Shown one piece after another: positions 25,336 to 33,622 of a stretch of DNA of 64,000 bases. The DNA is taken from assembly GCF_000389965.1 (NCBI RefSeq), contig NC_021191.1:6139501-6203500 (forward strand), in the 5' to 3' direction. Every line of letters begins with the position of its first letter. Position 1 is the first letter of the stretch. The stretch is from Actinoplanes sp. N902-109 (GTDB taxonomy: Bacteria; Actinomycetota; Actinomycetes; Mycobacteriales; Micromonosporaceae). A program made the position numbers and the translations under genes. Below the pieces are notes generated by a model. The model did not search any database. It was not told the origin of the DNA and saw only the letters and a list, made by a program, of their open reading frames with translations.

Positions 25336-26889
25336 ATGGCTGTGCTACGAACTCCTGTCCTGGTCGTCGGTGCCGGGGTGGCCGGATCCGTGCTCGCGCT
25401 CGAGCTGGCGCACCACGGGGTGCCGAGCGTCGTCGTCGAGCGTGCCGTCAAGCCACCCCGTCATCGCGAGCTCACCCTGGTCAGCGGGCGCGGGATGGAG
25501 CTGTTGCGGCGGCTCGGGCTGGCCGCGGACATCCGCCGGCACGGGGTCGACCCCGACGGACGGCCGGAGGTCGTGTGGGCGCCGGGGCTGCACCAGCCGC
25601 CGGTGCTGGTGACCCGGTCGCCGTCGGTCAACGAGGTGCTCCGGGCGTACGAGAAGAACGGTGACGGCAGCGCACCGATCGAGCCGTACCTGCTGCTGCC
25701 CAGCTCCCGGCTGACCAGCCGGCTGCGTGCCGCGGCGCGCGAGCACGACCTGGTCGACCTGCGCGAGGGATGGACGCTCACGGATCTGCGGGCCGAACAG
25801 GACGGGGCGGTGGCCGTCCTGATCGACGTGGGCAGCAAAGAGCGGCACGTCGCCGAGGCGACCTATCTGGCCGGGTGCGACGGTGCGCAGAGCACCGTAC
25901 GGCGCTGTCTCGGGGTGGGCATGGAACACCTCACCTCGCCCGTGCACCACTACACGGTGTACTTCCGCACCGATGAGCTGCCCGACCGGCCGGAACACCC
26001 GCGGACGATCATCACCGGCGGGCTCACGCTGACCTGGCGGCACGAGGAGAAACTGTGGATCGGTCAGCTGCCGATGCCCGCCGACGAGGCCGCGATGGCC
26101 GACCCGACGGCCCTGCTGCGGGCCCGGCTGGGCCTGGGCGAGGAACCGGCCGAGATCGTCGGGGTCAGCCAGTCCGAGGAGGCGCTCCGGGTGGCCACCG
26201 TCTACCAGCGCGGGCCGGTCTACCTGGCCGGGGAGGCCGCGCATCGGCTGGCGCCACCCGGCGGCACGGTGGACACCTGCGTGGGCGACGCCGTCGACCT
26301 GGGCTGGAAGATGGCGGCGGCGGTGTCCGGCTGGGGCGGTCCCGGGTTGCTGGCCAGCTACGCGGACGAGCGCCGGCGGCGCGCGCTGATCGACCGGGAG
26401 CTCGCCGCGCGGGCCCTGGAGACGCGGCGGCGGTTCAGCCGGCTCGCCGCCGCCGGGGCGTCCCGGGACGTGCTGGCCGGGGTGCTCGGCGAGGAACCCC
26501 CGCAGCTCGACCTCACCGGCACCCCCGCGCCCACCGGGGCGGCCGGTGCCCTGCCCGGCTCGCGGCCCCCGGCCGTCCGGATGGCCGACGGCGAGCAGCT
26601 GTTCGACCGGCTCGGCCCGCAGTTCACCTTGGTCGACCTGACCGAACGGGAGACCGGCGGGCCGCTGGTCGCCACGGCCGGCAAGCGCGGCATCCCGATG
26701 AAACACCTGACGGTCAAGGACGCGCCGGTCCGGGCCAGCTGGGTCAGCGAGCTGGTGCTGGTCCGCCCCGACCAGCACGTCGCCTGGTGCTCCGGCGGCG
26801 CCCCGGCGGACTGGGAGCTGGTGCTGGACGCCGTCACCGGACGCGGCAAAGCGGCTTGCCCGCCGCGCAATCCGGCGCAGACCACGTGA
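25336..26889 (+). CDS. FAD-dependent aromatic hydroxylase (PHBH/MhpA-like)
   Basis: A 517-residue group A flavoprotein monooxygenase. FAD motif VLVVGAGVAGSVLALELAHHGV at residues 7-28, the DG motif YLAGCDGAQSTVR, the second FAD motif VYLAGEAAHRLAPPGGTVDTCVGDAVDLGWKMAA, and the C-terminal thioredoxin-like domain seen in phenol hydroxylase relatives. The usual GD of the second motif is GE. In actinomycete clusters such enzymes hydroxylate polyketide or aminophenol rings or inactivate drugs. It lies just after the LAL regulator and ahead of a TetR-like gene, so it is probably the last structural gene of the cluster or a resistance/tailoring gene. Start ATG 25336. Confidence 0.85.
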   Translation: MAVLRTPVLVVGAGVAGSVLALELAHHGVPSVVVERAVKPPRHRELTLVSGRGMELLRRLGLAADIRRHGVDPDGRPEVVWAPGLHQPPVLVTRSPSVNEVLRAYEKNGDGSAPIEPYLLLPSSRLTSRLRAAAREHDLVDLREGWTLTDLRAEQDGAVAVLIDVGSKERHVAEATYLAGCDGAQSTVRRCLGVGMEHLTSPVHHYTVYFRTDELPDRPEHPRTIITGGLTLTWRHEEKLWIGQLPMPADEAAMADPTALLRARLGLGEEPAEIVGVSQSEEALRVATVYQRGPVYLAGEAAHRLAPPGGTVDTCVGDAVDLGWKMAAAVSGWGGPGLLASYADERRRRALIDRELAARALETRRRFSRLAAAGASRDVLAGVLGEEPPQLDLTGTPAPTGAAGALPGSRPPAVRMADGEQLFDRLGPQFTLVDLTERETGGPLVATAGKRGIPMKHLTVKDAPVRASWVSELVLVRPDQHVAWCSGGAPADWELVLDAVTGRGKAACPPRNPAQTT

Positions 26890-26896
26890 ACACGTG
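26883..26896. promoter_or_regulatory. Paired CACGTG sites
   Basis: Two CACGTG hexamers separated by AA, straddling the hydroxylase stop codon and 63 bases upstream of the TetR-like start at 26959. The 14-base element is itself nearly self-complementary. A plausible autoregulatory operator. Confidence 0.35.
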
Positions 26897-26958
26897 ATGC
26901 GGTGGGTGGCCCGGAAAAGCCACCCTCGACCTACAAGTCGACCCGAAAGGGACAGAGG

Positions 26959-27564
26959 ATGATCACTCAGGACCTCCGGCACACCGTCACGGGTGACTGG
27001 CACACCCGGCTGGCGGGCAACAGGTCCCCCCGCCGCAACCACTGGCAGACGAAGATCATCTACTTCCGCGCCGCCGCCGAGCTGCTCGCCACCCGCCCCG
27101 GCACGCCGCTGACTTGGAAGAGCATCGTCGCCGCCGCCCGCCCGCACGGTTGCCGGTCCACCTTCTACGAGGTCGCCGGCTCGCACGCCCGGCACCGGAT
27201 GATCGACGACCTGATCGCCGACGGGCGCCCCGACTCCGTCCAGCTCGCGTTGCGCTACCTGCGCACCGACCCGGTCGAGCAGCTCATCGACGAGACCAAG
27301 GTCTGGTCCTACTGGCCGCACCGCCAGCACCTGCTCACCCGGGTGCTGACCCCCGACATGGCCCCGGCCGCGATGGCCGCCGCCCTGACCGAGTCGGTGG
27401 CCGCCTGGGGCCGGCGCAACGAACACCTCGCCGCCGCGATCAACCACACCCCACCCGCCTGCGCGGTCGAGGACCTCACCGTGCTGCACCAGGGCCGGCT
27501 CGCCGCCGTCCGGGCCGCCGCCCAGCTCACCGACGTGCTGCGGCACGCCACCGGGGCGCGCTGA
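26959..27564 (+). CDS. TetR-like regulator, 201 aa
   Basis: The N-terminal 90 residues read like a TetR helix-turn-helix: AAAELLATRPGTPLTWKSIVAAARPHGCRSTFYEVAG, with the Thr-Phe-Tyr recognition-helix ending typical of the family. The remaining helical region (WSYWPHRQHLLTRVLTPDMAPAAMAAALTESVAAWGRRN) would be the ligand/dimer domain. Homology is weak by eye, so the family is inferred. The ATG at 26959 follows GGGACAGAGG. It sits at the right end of the metabolite cluster and is followed by a strong hairpin. Confidence 0.6.
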   Translation: MITQDLRHTVTGDWHTRLAGNRSPRRNHWQTKIIYFRAAAELLATRPGTPLTWKSIVAAARPHGCRSTFYEVAGSHARHRMIDDLIADGRPDSVQLALRYLRTDPVEQLIDETKVWSYWPHRQHLLTRVLTPDMAPAAMAAALTESVAAWGRRNEHLAAAINHTPPACAVEDLTVLHQGRLAAVRAAAQLTDVLRHATGAR

Positions 27565-27581
27565 CCGGCCGCCGCCACCGC

Positions 27582-27615
27582 GGGACGGCCCGGCTCAGCA
27601 CAGCCGGCCCGTCCC
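27582..27615. terminator. Hairpin terminator between convergent genes
   Basis: A 14-base stem with one mismatch (GGGACGGCCCGGCT paired with AGCCGGCCCGTCCC) around a six-base loop, 17 bases after the TetR-like stop. The rest of the 240-base gap to the ATP-grasp gene shows nothing else. It marks the likely right boundary of the metabolite cluster. Confidence 0.7.
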
Positions 27616-27804
27616 CGGGCCGACCGCCGCAGCACGGGCGGTCGCCACGGCCGGTGGTCGCGACGCGCGCGGACGGGCCCGGCGCCCGGGAAAGCGGTGG
27701 CGGCCGCCCCGGCGCCGGGCCCGGCTCGCGTGCCCCCGTGCGCAACGGCGGGTGCGTGCCGGCCGGGCTGCGAGCCGCCGGCCATGCGCCCGCCGCGGTG
27801 GCGG

Positions 27805-28695
27805 TCAGGCCTGGCCGAGGCGGGCGCGGAAGGCTTCGACGACGGTGGGGGTGGCTTCGGGGACGACGTCGAGGAAGTAGGACGGTTCGAAGACCTCGAC
27901 CTCGAGGACGGCTGGGTCGGTGCCGTTGTCGGAGGCGATGTCGACGCGGGCGTAGAGCGGGGGTTCGCCGGCGACGGCGGCCGCGGCGGCGACGGCGCGG
28001 CGGCCCAGGTCGATCTCGGCCGGTGACGGGGTGGTGCGGGTGATCACCTCGGTGTACGTGCCGCCGACGAGGTTGCCGCCGGGCAGCAGGATGGGGCCTT
28101 TGTGGACCGCGTAGGCGTAGACGCCGGCATAGAAGAACAGGGCGTTCTCGCCGCCGGTGATGACGGTCTCGGCGGCCGGTTGCACCATGACGGTCTTGCC
28201 GGCGGCGAGGATCCGGGTGACGAGGGCGGCGGCGGCCGGGTCGCCGGGTTCGAACAGGCCGGTGTCGCGTGAACCCGCCGAGACCGACGGTTTGATGACG
28301 GCGCGGCCGGGCAGCTTCGCGACGGCTGCTGCGGCCTCGGCGGTGGTCTCGCAGAAGACGTACGGTACGCACGACACACCGCGTTCCCGCAGGTCGTCGA
28401 GGTAGCGCTTGTCGATGTTCCAGCGGATGAGCCGCGGCGGGTTGAGGATCCGGGTGTGCGCGGCGGCCCGGTCGAGCCAGGCCATGAACTCCGGGTAGCG
28501 CTCGGGGTAGTCCCACGGGCAGCGCATGACGACCAGGTCGTACCGGCTCCAGTCGATCGTGGGGTCGTGCCAGACCGGCGTGCCGACGCGCAGCCCGGCG
28601 CCGGTCAGCGCCTCGGTCAGCGGCACCAGGTCGACGTCGGCCGCGACGAGGTCCGGGACGTCGGTGGTCAGCAGCCCGATGTCGTAGCGGGTCAC
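27805..28695 (-). CDS. ATP-grasp ligase-like protein (second of a tandem pair)
   Basis: A 296-residue ATP-grasp protein resembling the DcsG/RimK-like group. N-terminal IGLLTTD, PVWHDPTIDWSRYDLVVMRCPWDYPERYPEFMAWLD; central NPPRLIRWNIDKRYLDDL; glycine-rich ATP loop VIKPSVSAGSRDTGLF; MVQPAAETVITGGENALFF; and the C-terminal Mg-binding YARVDIASD...VLEVEVFEPSYFLD. It shares most of these blocks with its upstream neighbour, so the two arose by tandem duplication. GTG start overlapping the neighbour's stop by four bases. It should join a carboxylate to an amine; the substrate is unknown. Confidence 0.8.
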   Translation of the reverse strand: MTRYDIGLLTTDVPDLVAADVDLVPLTEALTGAGLRVGTPVWHDPTIDWSRYDLVVMRCPWDYPERYPEFMAWLDRAAAHTRILNPPRLIRWNIDKRYLDDLRERGVSCVPYVFCETTAEAAAAVAKLPGRAVIKPSVSAGSRDTGLFEPGDPAAAALVTRILAAGKTVMVQPAAETVITGGENALFFYAGVYAYAVHKGPILLPGGNLVGGTYTEVITRTTPSPAEIDLGRRAVAAAAAVAGEPPLYARVDIASDNGTDPAVLEVEVFEPSYFLDVVPEATPTVVEAFRARLGQA

Positions 28696-29591
28696 CGCGC
28701 CCGCACCGCCCGGACGAAGGCGCCGGCCGCCTCGGGCGCGACGTCGAGCATGTAGGCGGGCTCGAACACCTCGACCTCGAGCACCTGGGGTGTCTCGCCC
28801 CGGTCGGAGGCGAGGTCGACGCGGGCGTAGAGCGGCAGCCGCGCGTCGTCAGCGAAACCGCGGCCGGCGGCGATGTCGGCGATCGCGGCGAGGACCTGCT
28901 TGCCGAGCAGGAGTTCCGCGCCGCTGGGTTCCGTACCGGAGATCCGGGGCTGGTAGGACCCGCCGGCGTAACCGCCGCCCGGGGCGAGGATGGGCCCCTT
29001 GTGGAAGGCGTGCGAGAAGTCGCCGTTGAAGAAGAACAGCGCGGTCTCGCCGCCGGTGATGACGTGCTCGGCGGCGGGCTGCACCAGCACGGTCTTGCCG
29101 GCGGCGAGGATGCGCCGGGCCAGCTCGGCTGCGCCGGGGTCGCCGGGCGCGAACAGCCCGGTGTCCCGCGAGCCGGCCGAGACCGACGGCTTGACCACGA
29201 CCCGGGCCGGCAGGCTCGCGACGGCCCGGTCCACCTGCTCGGCCGTGGTGCAGAACGTGGTGGGCAGGCAGGGCACCCCGAGGGCCACGAAGTCGTCGAG
29301 ATAGCGCTTGTCGATGTTCCAGCGGATCAGCTCGGGGGCGTTGAGCACGCGGGTCACCCGGGACGCCCGGTCGAGCCACGCCATGAACTCGGCGGCGCGC
29401 CCGGAGTAGTCCCACGGCGTACGGATGATCAACAGGTCGTAGCCGGACCAGTCGACCGCCGGGTCGTGCCAGACCGGCGTGCCCACCCGCAGGCCGTCGC
29501 GGCGCAGCGCGTCGGAGAGCGGCCCGGTGTCGCGGTCGCGCCCGCGCAGAGCGGCCGCGTCGGTGGTCAGCAGCCCGATGGTCGTCGTCAC
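28692..29591 (-). CDS. ATP-grasp ligase-like protein (first of a tandem pair)
   Basis: A 299-residue paralogue of the downstream protein, with the same order of motifs: PVWHDPAVDWSGYDLLIIRTPWDYSGRAAEFMAWLD, NAPELIRWNIDKRYLDDF, VVKPSVSAGSRDTGLF, VLVQPAAEHVITGGETALFFFNG and YARVDLASDRGETPQVLEVEVFEPAYMLD. Differences concentrate in the region after the metal site (TEPSGAELLLGKQ), so the two may act on different acceptors or as a heterodimer. GTG start overlaps the Nudix stop by four bases. D-cycloserine DcsG-type cyclisation is a known activity of this fold but cannot be claimed here. Confidence 0.8.
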   Translation of the reverse strand: MTTTIGLLTTDAAALRGRDRDTGPLSDALRRDGLRVGTPVWHDPAVDWSGYDLLIIRTPWDYSGRAAEFMAWLDRASRVTRVLNAPELIRWNIDKRYLDDFVALGVPCLPTTFCTTAEQVDRAVASLPARVVVKPSVSAGSRDTGLFAPGDPGAAELARRILAAGKTVLVQPAAEHVITGGETALFFFNGDFSHAFHKGPILAPGGGYAGGSYQPRISGTEPSGAELLLGKQVLAAIADIAAGRGFADDARLPLYARVDLASDRGETPQVLEVEVFEPAYMLDVAPEAAGAFVRAVRAR

Positions 29592-29977
29592 GCCGCGAGA
29601 CTATCCCGCAGCACGATCAGCAGGGGAGCGAGCCGCACCGGCCCCGGGGCGGCCAGATCGGTCCAGCGCAGTTCCTCGATCTCGGCCAGCGGGGCGACCG
29701 GACCGGCCGGCGGCGCGGCGTAGACGTCCGCGTCGACGTCGAAGCCCTCCTCGTTGGCCGCGGGTGCGCTGAACCGGCCGAGGTGCCGCAGGTCGGCGGT
29801 GGTGACGGCGAGGCCGAGCTCTTCCTTCAGCTCGCGGACCAGGGCGCCGGCGGGTGTCTCGCCGGGCTCCAGCTTGCCGCCGGGTTGCATGAACACGCTG
29901 GTGGCGCGCTTGCGGACGAGCAGCCACCGGCCCCCGGGATCGCGGATGACGGCGGCAACGATACGCAAGGTCGGCAC
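29588..29977 (-). CDS. Nudix hydrolase
   Basis: A 129-residue Nudix protein. The full box GKLEPGETPAGALVRELKEELGL (G-x5-E-x7-R-E-x2-E-E-x-G-Leu) is intact, preceded by MQPGG. It begins with RIVAAVIRDPGGRWLLVRK. Such small Nudix enzymes clear oxidised or modified nucleotides. GTG start at 29977. It heads a three-gene operon with the ATP-grasp pair, so it may process a nucleotide by-product of that pair's reaction. Confidence 0.88.
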   Translation of the reverse strand: MPTLRIVAAVIRDPGGRWLLVRKRATSVFMQPGGKLEPGETPAGALVRELKEELGLAVTTADLRHLGRFSAPAANEEGFDVDADVYAAPPAGPVAPLAEIEELRWTDLAAPGPVRLAPLLIVLRDSLAA

Positions 29978-30018
29978 CGGCGACAGAGTAGTCGGCCGGG
30001 AGGGCCGGACAAGGAGGA

Positions 30019-30055
30019 GGCCCGCGGACCGCCGGGTGACGACGGTCCGCGGGCC
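30019..30055 (-). terminator. Terminator after GH6 exoglucanase
   Basis: A perfect 13-base stem (GGCCCGCGGACCG with CGGTCCGCGGGCC) and an 11-base loop, 25 bases beyond the leftward GH6 stop. Confidence 0.75.
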
Positions 30056-30079
30056 CTCGTGGGAGAGGGTCAGGTCTGT

Positions 30080-31891
30080 TTACAGCGCCGGGTAGGCGTT
30101 GGCCATGAGCTGCTGGAACTGGGCCGAGAACCAGGCACCGGAGATCGGCGCGCCGGGCAGGGCACCGCTCATACTGTTGCCGTTGCGGGCGTTACCGGTG
30201 TAGGTCGGGTCGCACATCCGGTCGAAGCCCTTGCCCTCGTCGTTGGGGATGAGGGTGCTGGAGCCGTCCGACTCGCCCGGGGGCTTGACCCAGACGTAGG
30301 CGTCGATGCCGGCCGCCGGAGCTGCCTGCGGACGCTCGCCGAGACCCGCACCGGCCTGGTTGCACCAGTTGCCGGCGTGGATCCGGCGGTCGATGCGCGA
30401 CTGGTTGACGTAGGTGTTCACATCGGTCGAGGTGCTCGCCGCGGTGGGCCGGGCCGAGCCGCCCCAGCCGTTGCGGGACGTGTCGATCAGCATGCCGATG
30501 TTGGAGTTGAAGCCGATCGAGACGAGCTGGTTGCGGAACGCCTGGGCGAACGTGAGCTCGTCGGTGTACTGGTTCCAGTCGACCCACTTGGACTGGCGCA
30601 CGGACTGGCCGTTGACCGTGGTGGTCGGCTGCACGTACGGCTCCCGCAGGGCGGAGTAGTTCGCCGTGTTCGTGATGAAGCCGGTCACGTTGTTCACGTT
30701 GCCGGAGGCCTGTGCGGCCTGCAGCATGATCTGGGCGGTGGGCGCGAAGCCGGTGTCCCAGCCGATCCAGCCGTGGTGCGCGGCGTCGACGTAGTTGTAG
30801 GTGTTGCTCAGCGCGCCGAGCTTGTTCAGGGCGTAACCGATGCCCTGCACGTACCCGCCGTTGGCCTTCATCGTGTCACAGAGCGCGGTGCCACCGGCCT
30901 GGCCGGACGTGTTGGTGACCAGGTTGGGCAGCGAGTCGATCTCGACGATGTTGATGATGCGCAGGCTCTTGTACTTGGCGTCGCCCTCGATCGCGGTGAT
31001 CGGGTCGATGTACTCGCTCTTGTAGCGCGGCAGGTCGTTCGGGCCGAGCTCGCCGTTGGAGGCCAGCGCCGAGCAGTCGCGGCCGGGCAGGTTGTAGATC
31101 ACGAACTGGATGTAGCCGGCGCCCTGCGCGAGCGCGGCGTCCAGGTGGTCCCGCACGCCCATCGAGCCGTTGGAGCTGCTGTCGTCGGTGCCCGCGATGG
31201 CGGCGATCCGGTCGATCCACACCGCGGTCGGGTTGTTCGAGACGCGGCTGCCGCCGGGTTCGGCGTTCGCCTTGGCCTGCCACTCCGGGTTGCGGTAGCC
31301 CTGCGCACCCACGTACGGGTTGTCGACCTTGGAACCGGCCGGCGGCGGGCTGGTCGGGCCGCTGGGCGACGGCGAGCCGGGGTTGCTGGGCGACGGCGAG
31401 CCGGGGTTGCTCGGCGACGGCGAACCCGGGTTGGACGGCGACGTGCTCGGCCCGGTGCTGCCGGTGCAGGCCGTGCCGTTCAGCGAGAACGACGTCGGGT
31501 TCGTGTTGGTGCCGGAGTAGCTGCCGTTGAAGCCGAAGCTGGCCGTCGCGTTCGTACCCAGCGAGTTGGCGTAGCTCGGGCTCGTCGCGGTGACCTTGGT
31601 GCCGCTCTGGGCGAACGTCGCGTTCCAGCCCTGGGTGACCTGCTGGTTGCCGGCGAAGTTCCAGACGACGTTCCAGCCGTTGGTGATCGGGTCACCGAGG
31701 TTGGTCACCGAGACGTTGCCGGTGAAGCCGTTGTTCCAGGAGTTGGCCGTGTAGGTGACCCGGCAGCCGGCGGCAGCGCTGGCCTGGGTGGCCGCCACCA
31801 CGCCGAGACCGGTGACCACCGCGGCGGCGGCAGTCACGCTCACCACGCGGGCCACGGTCCGCCGGGGCGAACGGTTGGGAGGGGGAGTCAT
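30080..31891 (-). CDS. GH6 exoglucanase (cellobiohydrolase) with N-terminal CBM2
   Basis: A 603-residue secreted enzyme. Signal peptide with twin-Arg-like RRTVARVVSVTAAAAVV and cleavage near ATQASAAA. CBM2 at about residues 40-145 (CRVTYTANSWNNGFTGNVSV to CTGS). A linker of repeated PSNPGSPS units. Then a GH6 catalytic domain of about 420 residues with YNLPGRDCSALASNGEL (catalytic Asp region), IINIVEIDSLPNLVTN and HHGWIGWDTGF. The long domain with extra loops fits cellobiohydrolases of the Cel6B type, which release cellobiose processively. ATG 31891 follows GAGGAG. A CebR box lies 107 bases upstream. Confidence 0.93.
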   Translation of the reverse strand: MTPPPNRSPRRTVARVVSVTAAAAVVTGLGVVAATQASAAAGCRVTYTANSWNNGFTGNVSVTNLGDPITNGWNVVWNFAGNQQVTQGWNATFAQSGTKVTATSPSYANSLGTNATASFGFNGSYSGTNTNPTSFSLNGTACTGSTGPSTSPSNPGSPSPSNPGSPSPSNPGSPSPSGPTSPPPAGSKVDNPYVGAQGYRNPEWQAKANAEPGGSRVSNNPTAVWIDRIAAIAGTDDSSSNGSMGVRDHLDAALAQGAGYIQFVIYNLPGRDCSALASNGELGPNDLPRYKSEYIDPITAIEGDAKYKSLRIINIVEIDSLPNLVTNTSGQAGGTALCDTMKANGGYVQGIGYALNKLGALSNTYNYVDAAHHGWIGWDTGFAPTAQIMLQAAQASGNVNNVTGFITNTANYSALREPYVQPTTTVNGQSVRQSKWVDWNQYTDELTFAQAFRNQLVSIGFNSNIGMLIDTSRNGWGGSARPTAASTSTDVNTYVNQSRIDRRIHAGNWCNQAGAGLGERPQAAPAAGIDAYVWVKPPGESDGSSTLIPNDEGKGFDRMCDPTYTGNARNGNSMSGALPGAPISGAWFSAQFQQLMANAYPAL

Positions 31892-31997
31892 CGCAGAGTG
31901 CTCCTCGCAGGACGACGACGGTGGACAGGGGGACGGGGCGGAACTCCGGCACCGATATTCATCGGTGTCGAACAATGAACTGAGCGTGATGTTGTCA

Positions 31998-32011
31998 TGG
32001 GAGCGCTCCCA
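31998..32011. promoter_or_regulatory. CebR operator (perfect)
   Basis: TGGGAGCGCTCCCA, a perfect 14-base palindrome identical to the binding site of the cellobiose-responsive repressor CebR known in Streptomyces and relatives. It lies in the leader of the GH6 exoglucanase, so that gene should be derepressed by cellobiose/cellotriose. Confidence 0.88.
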
Positions 32012-32084
32012 ATGCAATAGCCCGGAAACGCTTTCGAAACTTTTCAGAAACGCTTGATCATCCGTACGGCAACCGGAGTCCAGG

Positions 32085-33431
32085 TCAGCCCGCGGCGCAC
32101 GAGGCGGTGCCGCCCGGGGCCGGACCTGTGCCCTGAAAACCGAATTCCGTCGAGCCGCCCGCACCGAGCGTGCCGTTGTACGACACGTTGGCGAAGCGGA
32201 CCGCTCCCGTCGCGCCGGTCGCCTGGGCGTTCCACGTGCTGGTCACCGCGGCGCCCGCGGGCAGCGTGACGGAGACCGCCCAGGCCCGCAGGGCGGCGGC
32301 GCCCGCGGTGACCCGGACGGTGGCCACGAAGCCGCCGTTCCAGGCGTTGACCGACACCGCGGCCGAGCAGACACCGGCCGGCGGCGGGTTCGACGGGGAC
32401 GCCGGCGGCGGGTTCGACGGCGACGCCGGCGGTGGCGTGCCGGGGCCGCCGCCGAAGACCGAGGCCTCCCGGGAGGTGGCCTTGATCCCGTCGGCACCGT
32501 TGAAGATCCGGTCGCCCCACGAGGTCAGCTGGGTGGCGTCGAAACCGGTGACCATGTCGAGGTACTCCACCCCGCCGCCGTTGCCGCTCCAGGACCAGCC
32601 GAGATAGCCGATGCCCAGCCGCTGGGCGGTGGCCATGATGGTGTCCTCGTCCGGGTTGCCGTCCGAGTGGTCGAAGCCGAACTCGCCCACCACGACCGGC
32701 AGCCCGGCGCTGCGGAAGCGGCCCAGGTAGTCGGTGATCTCGGCGGCCGTGTCGAACACGCCGTACATGTGGATCGAGAAGATCGTGTTGCGCTGCGGGT
32801 CGGCGGCGAGGACCGAGGCGGCGTTGTCCCGCATGACGAACTGCCAGTCCTGGCCCCAGTTCGGGGCGTCGACCATGATGGAGTGCTCGAAGCCGGCCGC
32901 GCGCAGCCGGGCGATGGCGTTCTTGGTGGCGGCGGTCCAGCCGGTGGCGTTCGTGTTGCCGTACGGCTCGTTGCCGATGTTGAGGATGACGTAGCGCTCC
33001 TGACCGGCCAGGGCGCTCTTGACGCTGATCCAGTAGTCGACGGCCTGATCGAGGGTGGCGGCGCCGGCCTGCTCGCCGTACCCGGTGGTGTCGTGCGCCT
33101 CCAGGACGCAGATCAGCCGGTTGGCCTTGCACTGGTTGATGACGGTGGTGACCTCGGCGGCCGGGGTGGGCCCCCAGCGCTGGCCGCTGCCGAGCACGAT
33201 GCGCACGCTGTTGGCACCCAGCGCCTTGATGTCGGCGAGGGCCTGCTGGGTGCGGCTCTGGTACCAGACGTGGGCGTGGCTGACCCCGCGCATGACGAAG
33301 GGGTTGCCGTTGGCGTCGACGAGCTGCGTGCCGCTGACGGTGAACCCGGCGGCGGCGTTGGCCGGCGGGCTGACCAGGAACACGGCCAGACCGGTCAGCA
33401 GCGCCAGGCCGAGCCACAACAGTCTTCTCAC
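32085..33431 (-). CDS. GH5 beta-mannanase (GH5_8-like) with C-terminal CBM2
   Basis: A 448-residue secreted enzyme. Signal peptide LLWLGLALLTGLAVFLVSPPANAAA, GH5 domain of about 300 residues starting GFTVSGTQLVDANGNPFVMRGVSHAHVWY, with acid/base Glu in LNIGNEPYG and nucleophile Glu in VVVGEFGFDHSDG. Then a Pro-Ser-Asn linker and a CBM2. The sequence follows Streptomyces mannanase ManA (GH5_8), so it likely cuts beta-1,4-mannan. Endoglucanase is the less likely alternative. GTG 33431 follows GGAGGG. Divergent from the GH74 gene; a CebR-like box lies 23 bases upstream. Confidence 0.9.
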   Translation of the reverse strand: MRRLLWLGLALLTGLAVFLVSPPANAAAGFTVSGTQLVDANGNPFVMRGVSHAHVWYQSRTQQALADIKALGANSVRIVLGSGQRWGPTPAAEVTTVINQCKANRLICVLEAHDTTGYGEQAGAATLDQAVDYWISVKSALAGQERYVILNIGNEPYGNTNATGWTAATKNAIARLRAAGFEHSIMVDAPNWGQDWQFVMRDNAASVLAADPQRNTIFSIHMYGVFDTAAEITDYLGRFRSAGLPVVVGEFGFDHSDGNPDEDTIMATAQRLGIGYLGWSWSGNGGGVEYLDMVTGFDATQLTSWGDRIFNGADGIKATSREASVFGGGPGTPPPASPSNPPPASPSNPPPAGVCSAAVSVNAWNGGFVATVRVTAGAAALRAWAVSVTLPAGAAVTSTWNAQATGATGAVRFANVSYNGTLGAGGSTEFGFQGTGPAPGGTASCAAG

Positions 33432-33453
33432 GGGGCGCCCTCCATCGAGTAAT

Positions 33454-33467
33454 GGGGTGCGCTCCCA
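33454..33467. promoter_or_regulatory. CebR-like operator (12/14)
   Basis: GGGGTGCGCTCCCA matches the CebR consensus TGGGAGCGCTCCCA at 12 of 14 positions, 23 bases upstream of the mannanase GTG. Probably a weaker site serving the leftward promoter. Confidence 0.65.
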
Positions 33468-33578
33468 CGATGGATCGACAGATGTCTTTCTAACCCGCGG
33501 CCACCACCCTGTCAACGTGCACTCAGCGGAAACAAATGCCGGTGCCACTTGACACGCGCGTAACAAACAAGCATTGTC

Positions 33579-33592
33579 TGGGAGCGCTCCCA
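33579..33592. promoter_or_regulatory. CebR operator (perfect)
   Basis: TGGGAGCGCTCCCA, a perfect match, 30 bases upstream of the GH74 start. It should control the GH74-LPMO-GH6 transcription unit, and possibly the divergent mannanase together with the site at 33454. Confidence 0.88.
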
Positions 33593-33622
33593 CAGTGACC
33601 CCCATCAATGTGGAGGAATGCG

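Noticed and set aside
25328..25612. Alternative ATG at 25328 for the aromatic hydroxylase
   Set aside because: It is in a different frame; the FAD motif is read from 25336.
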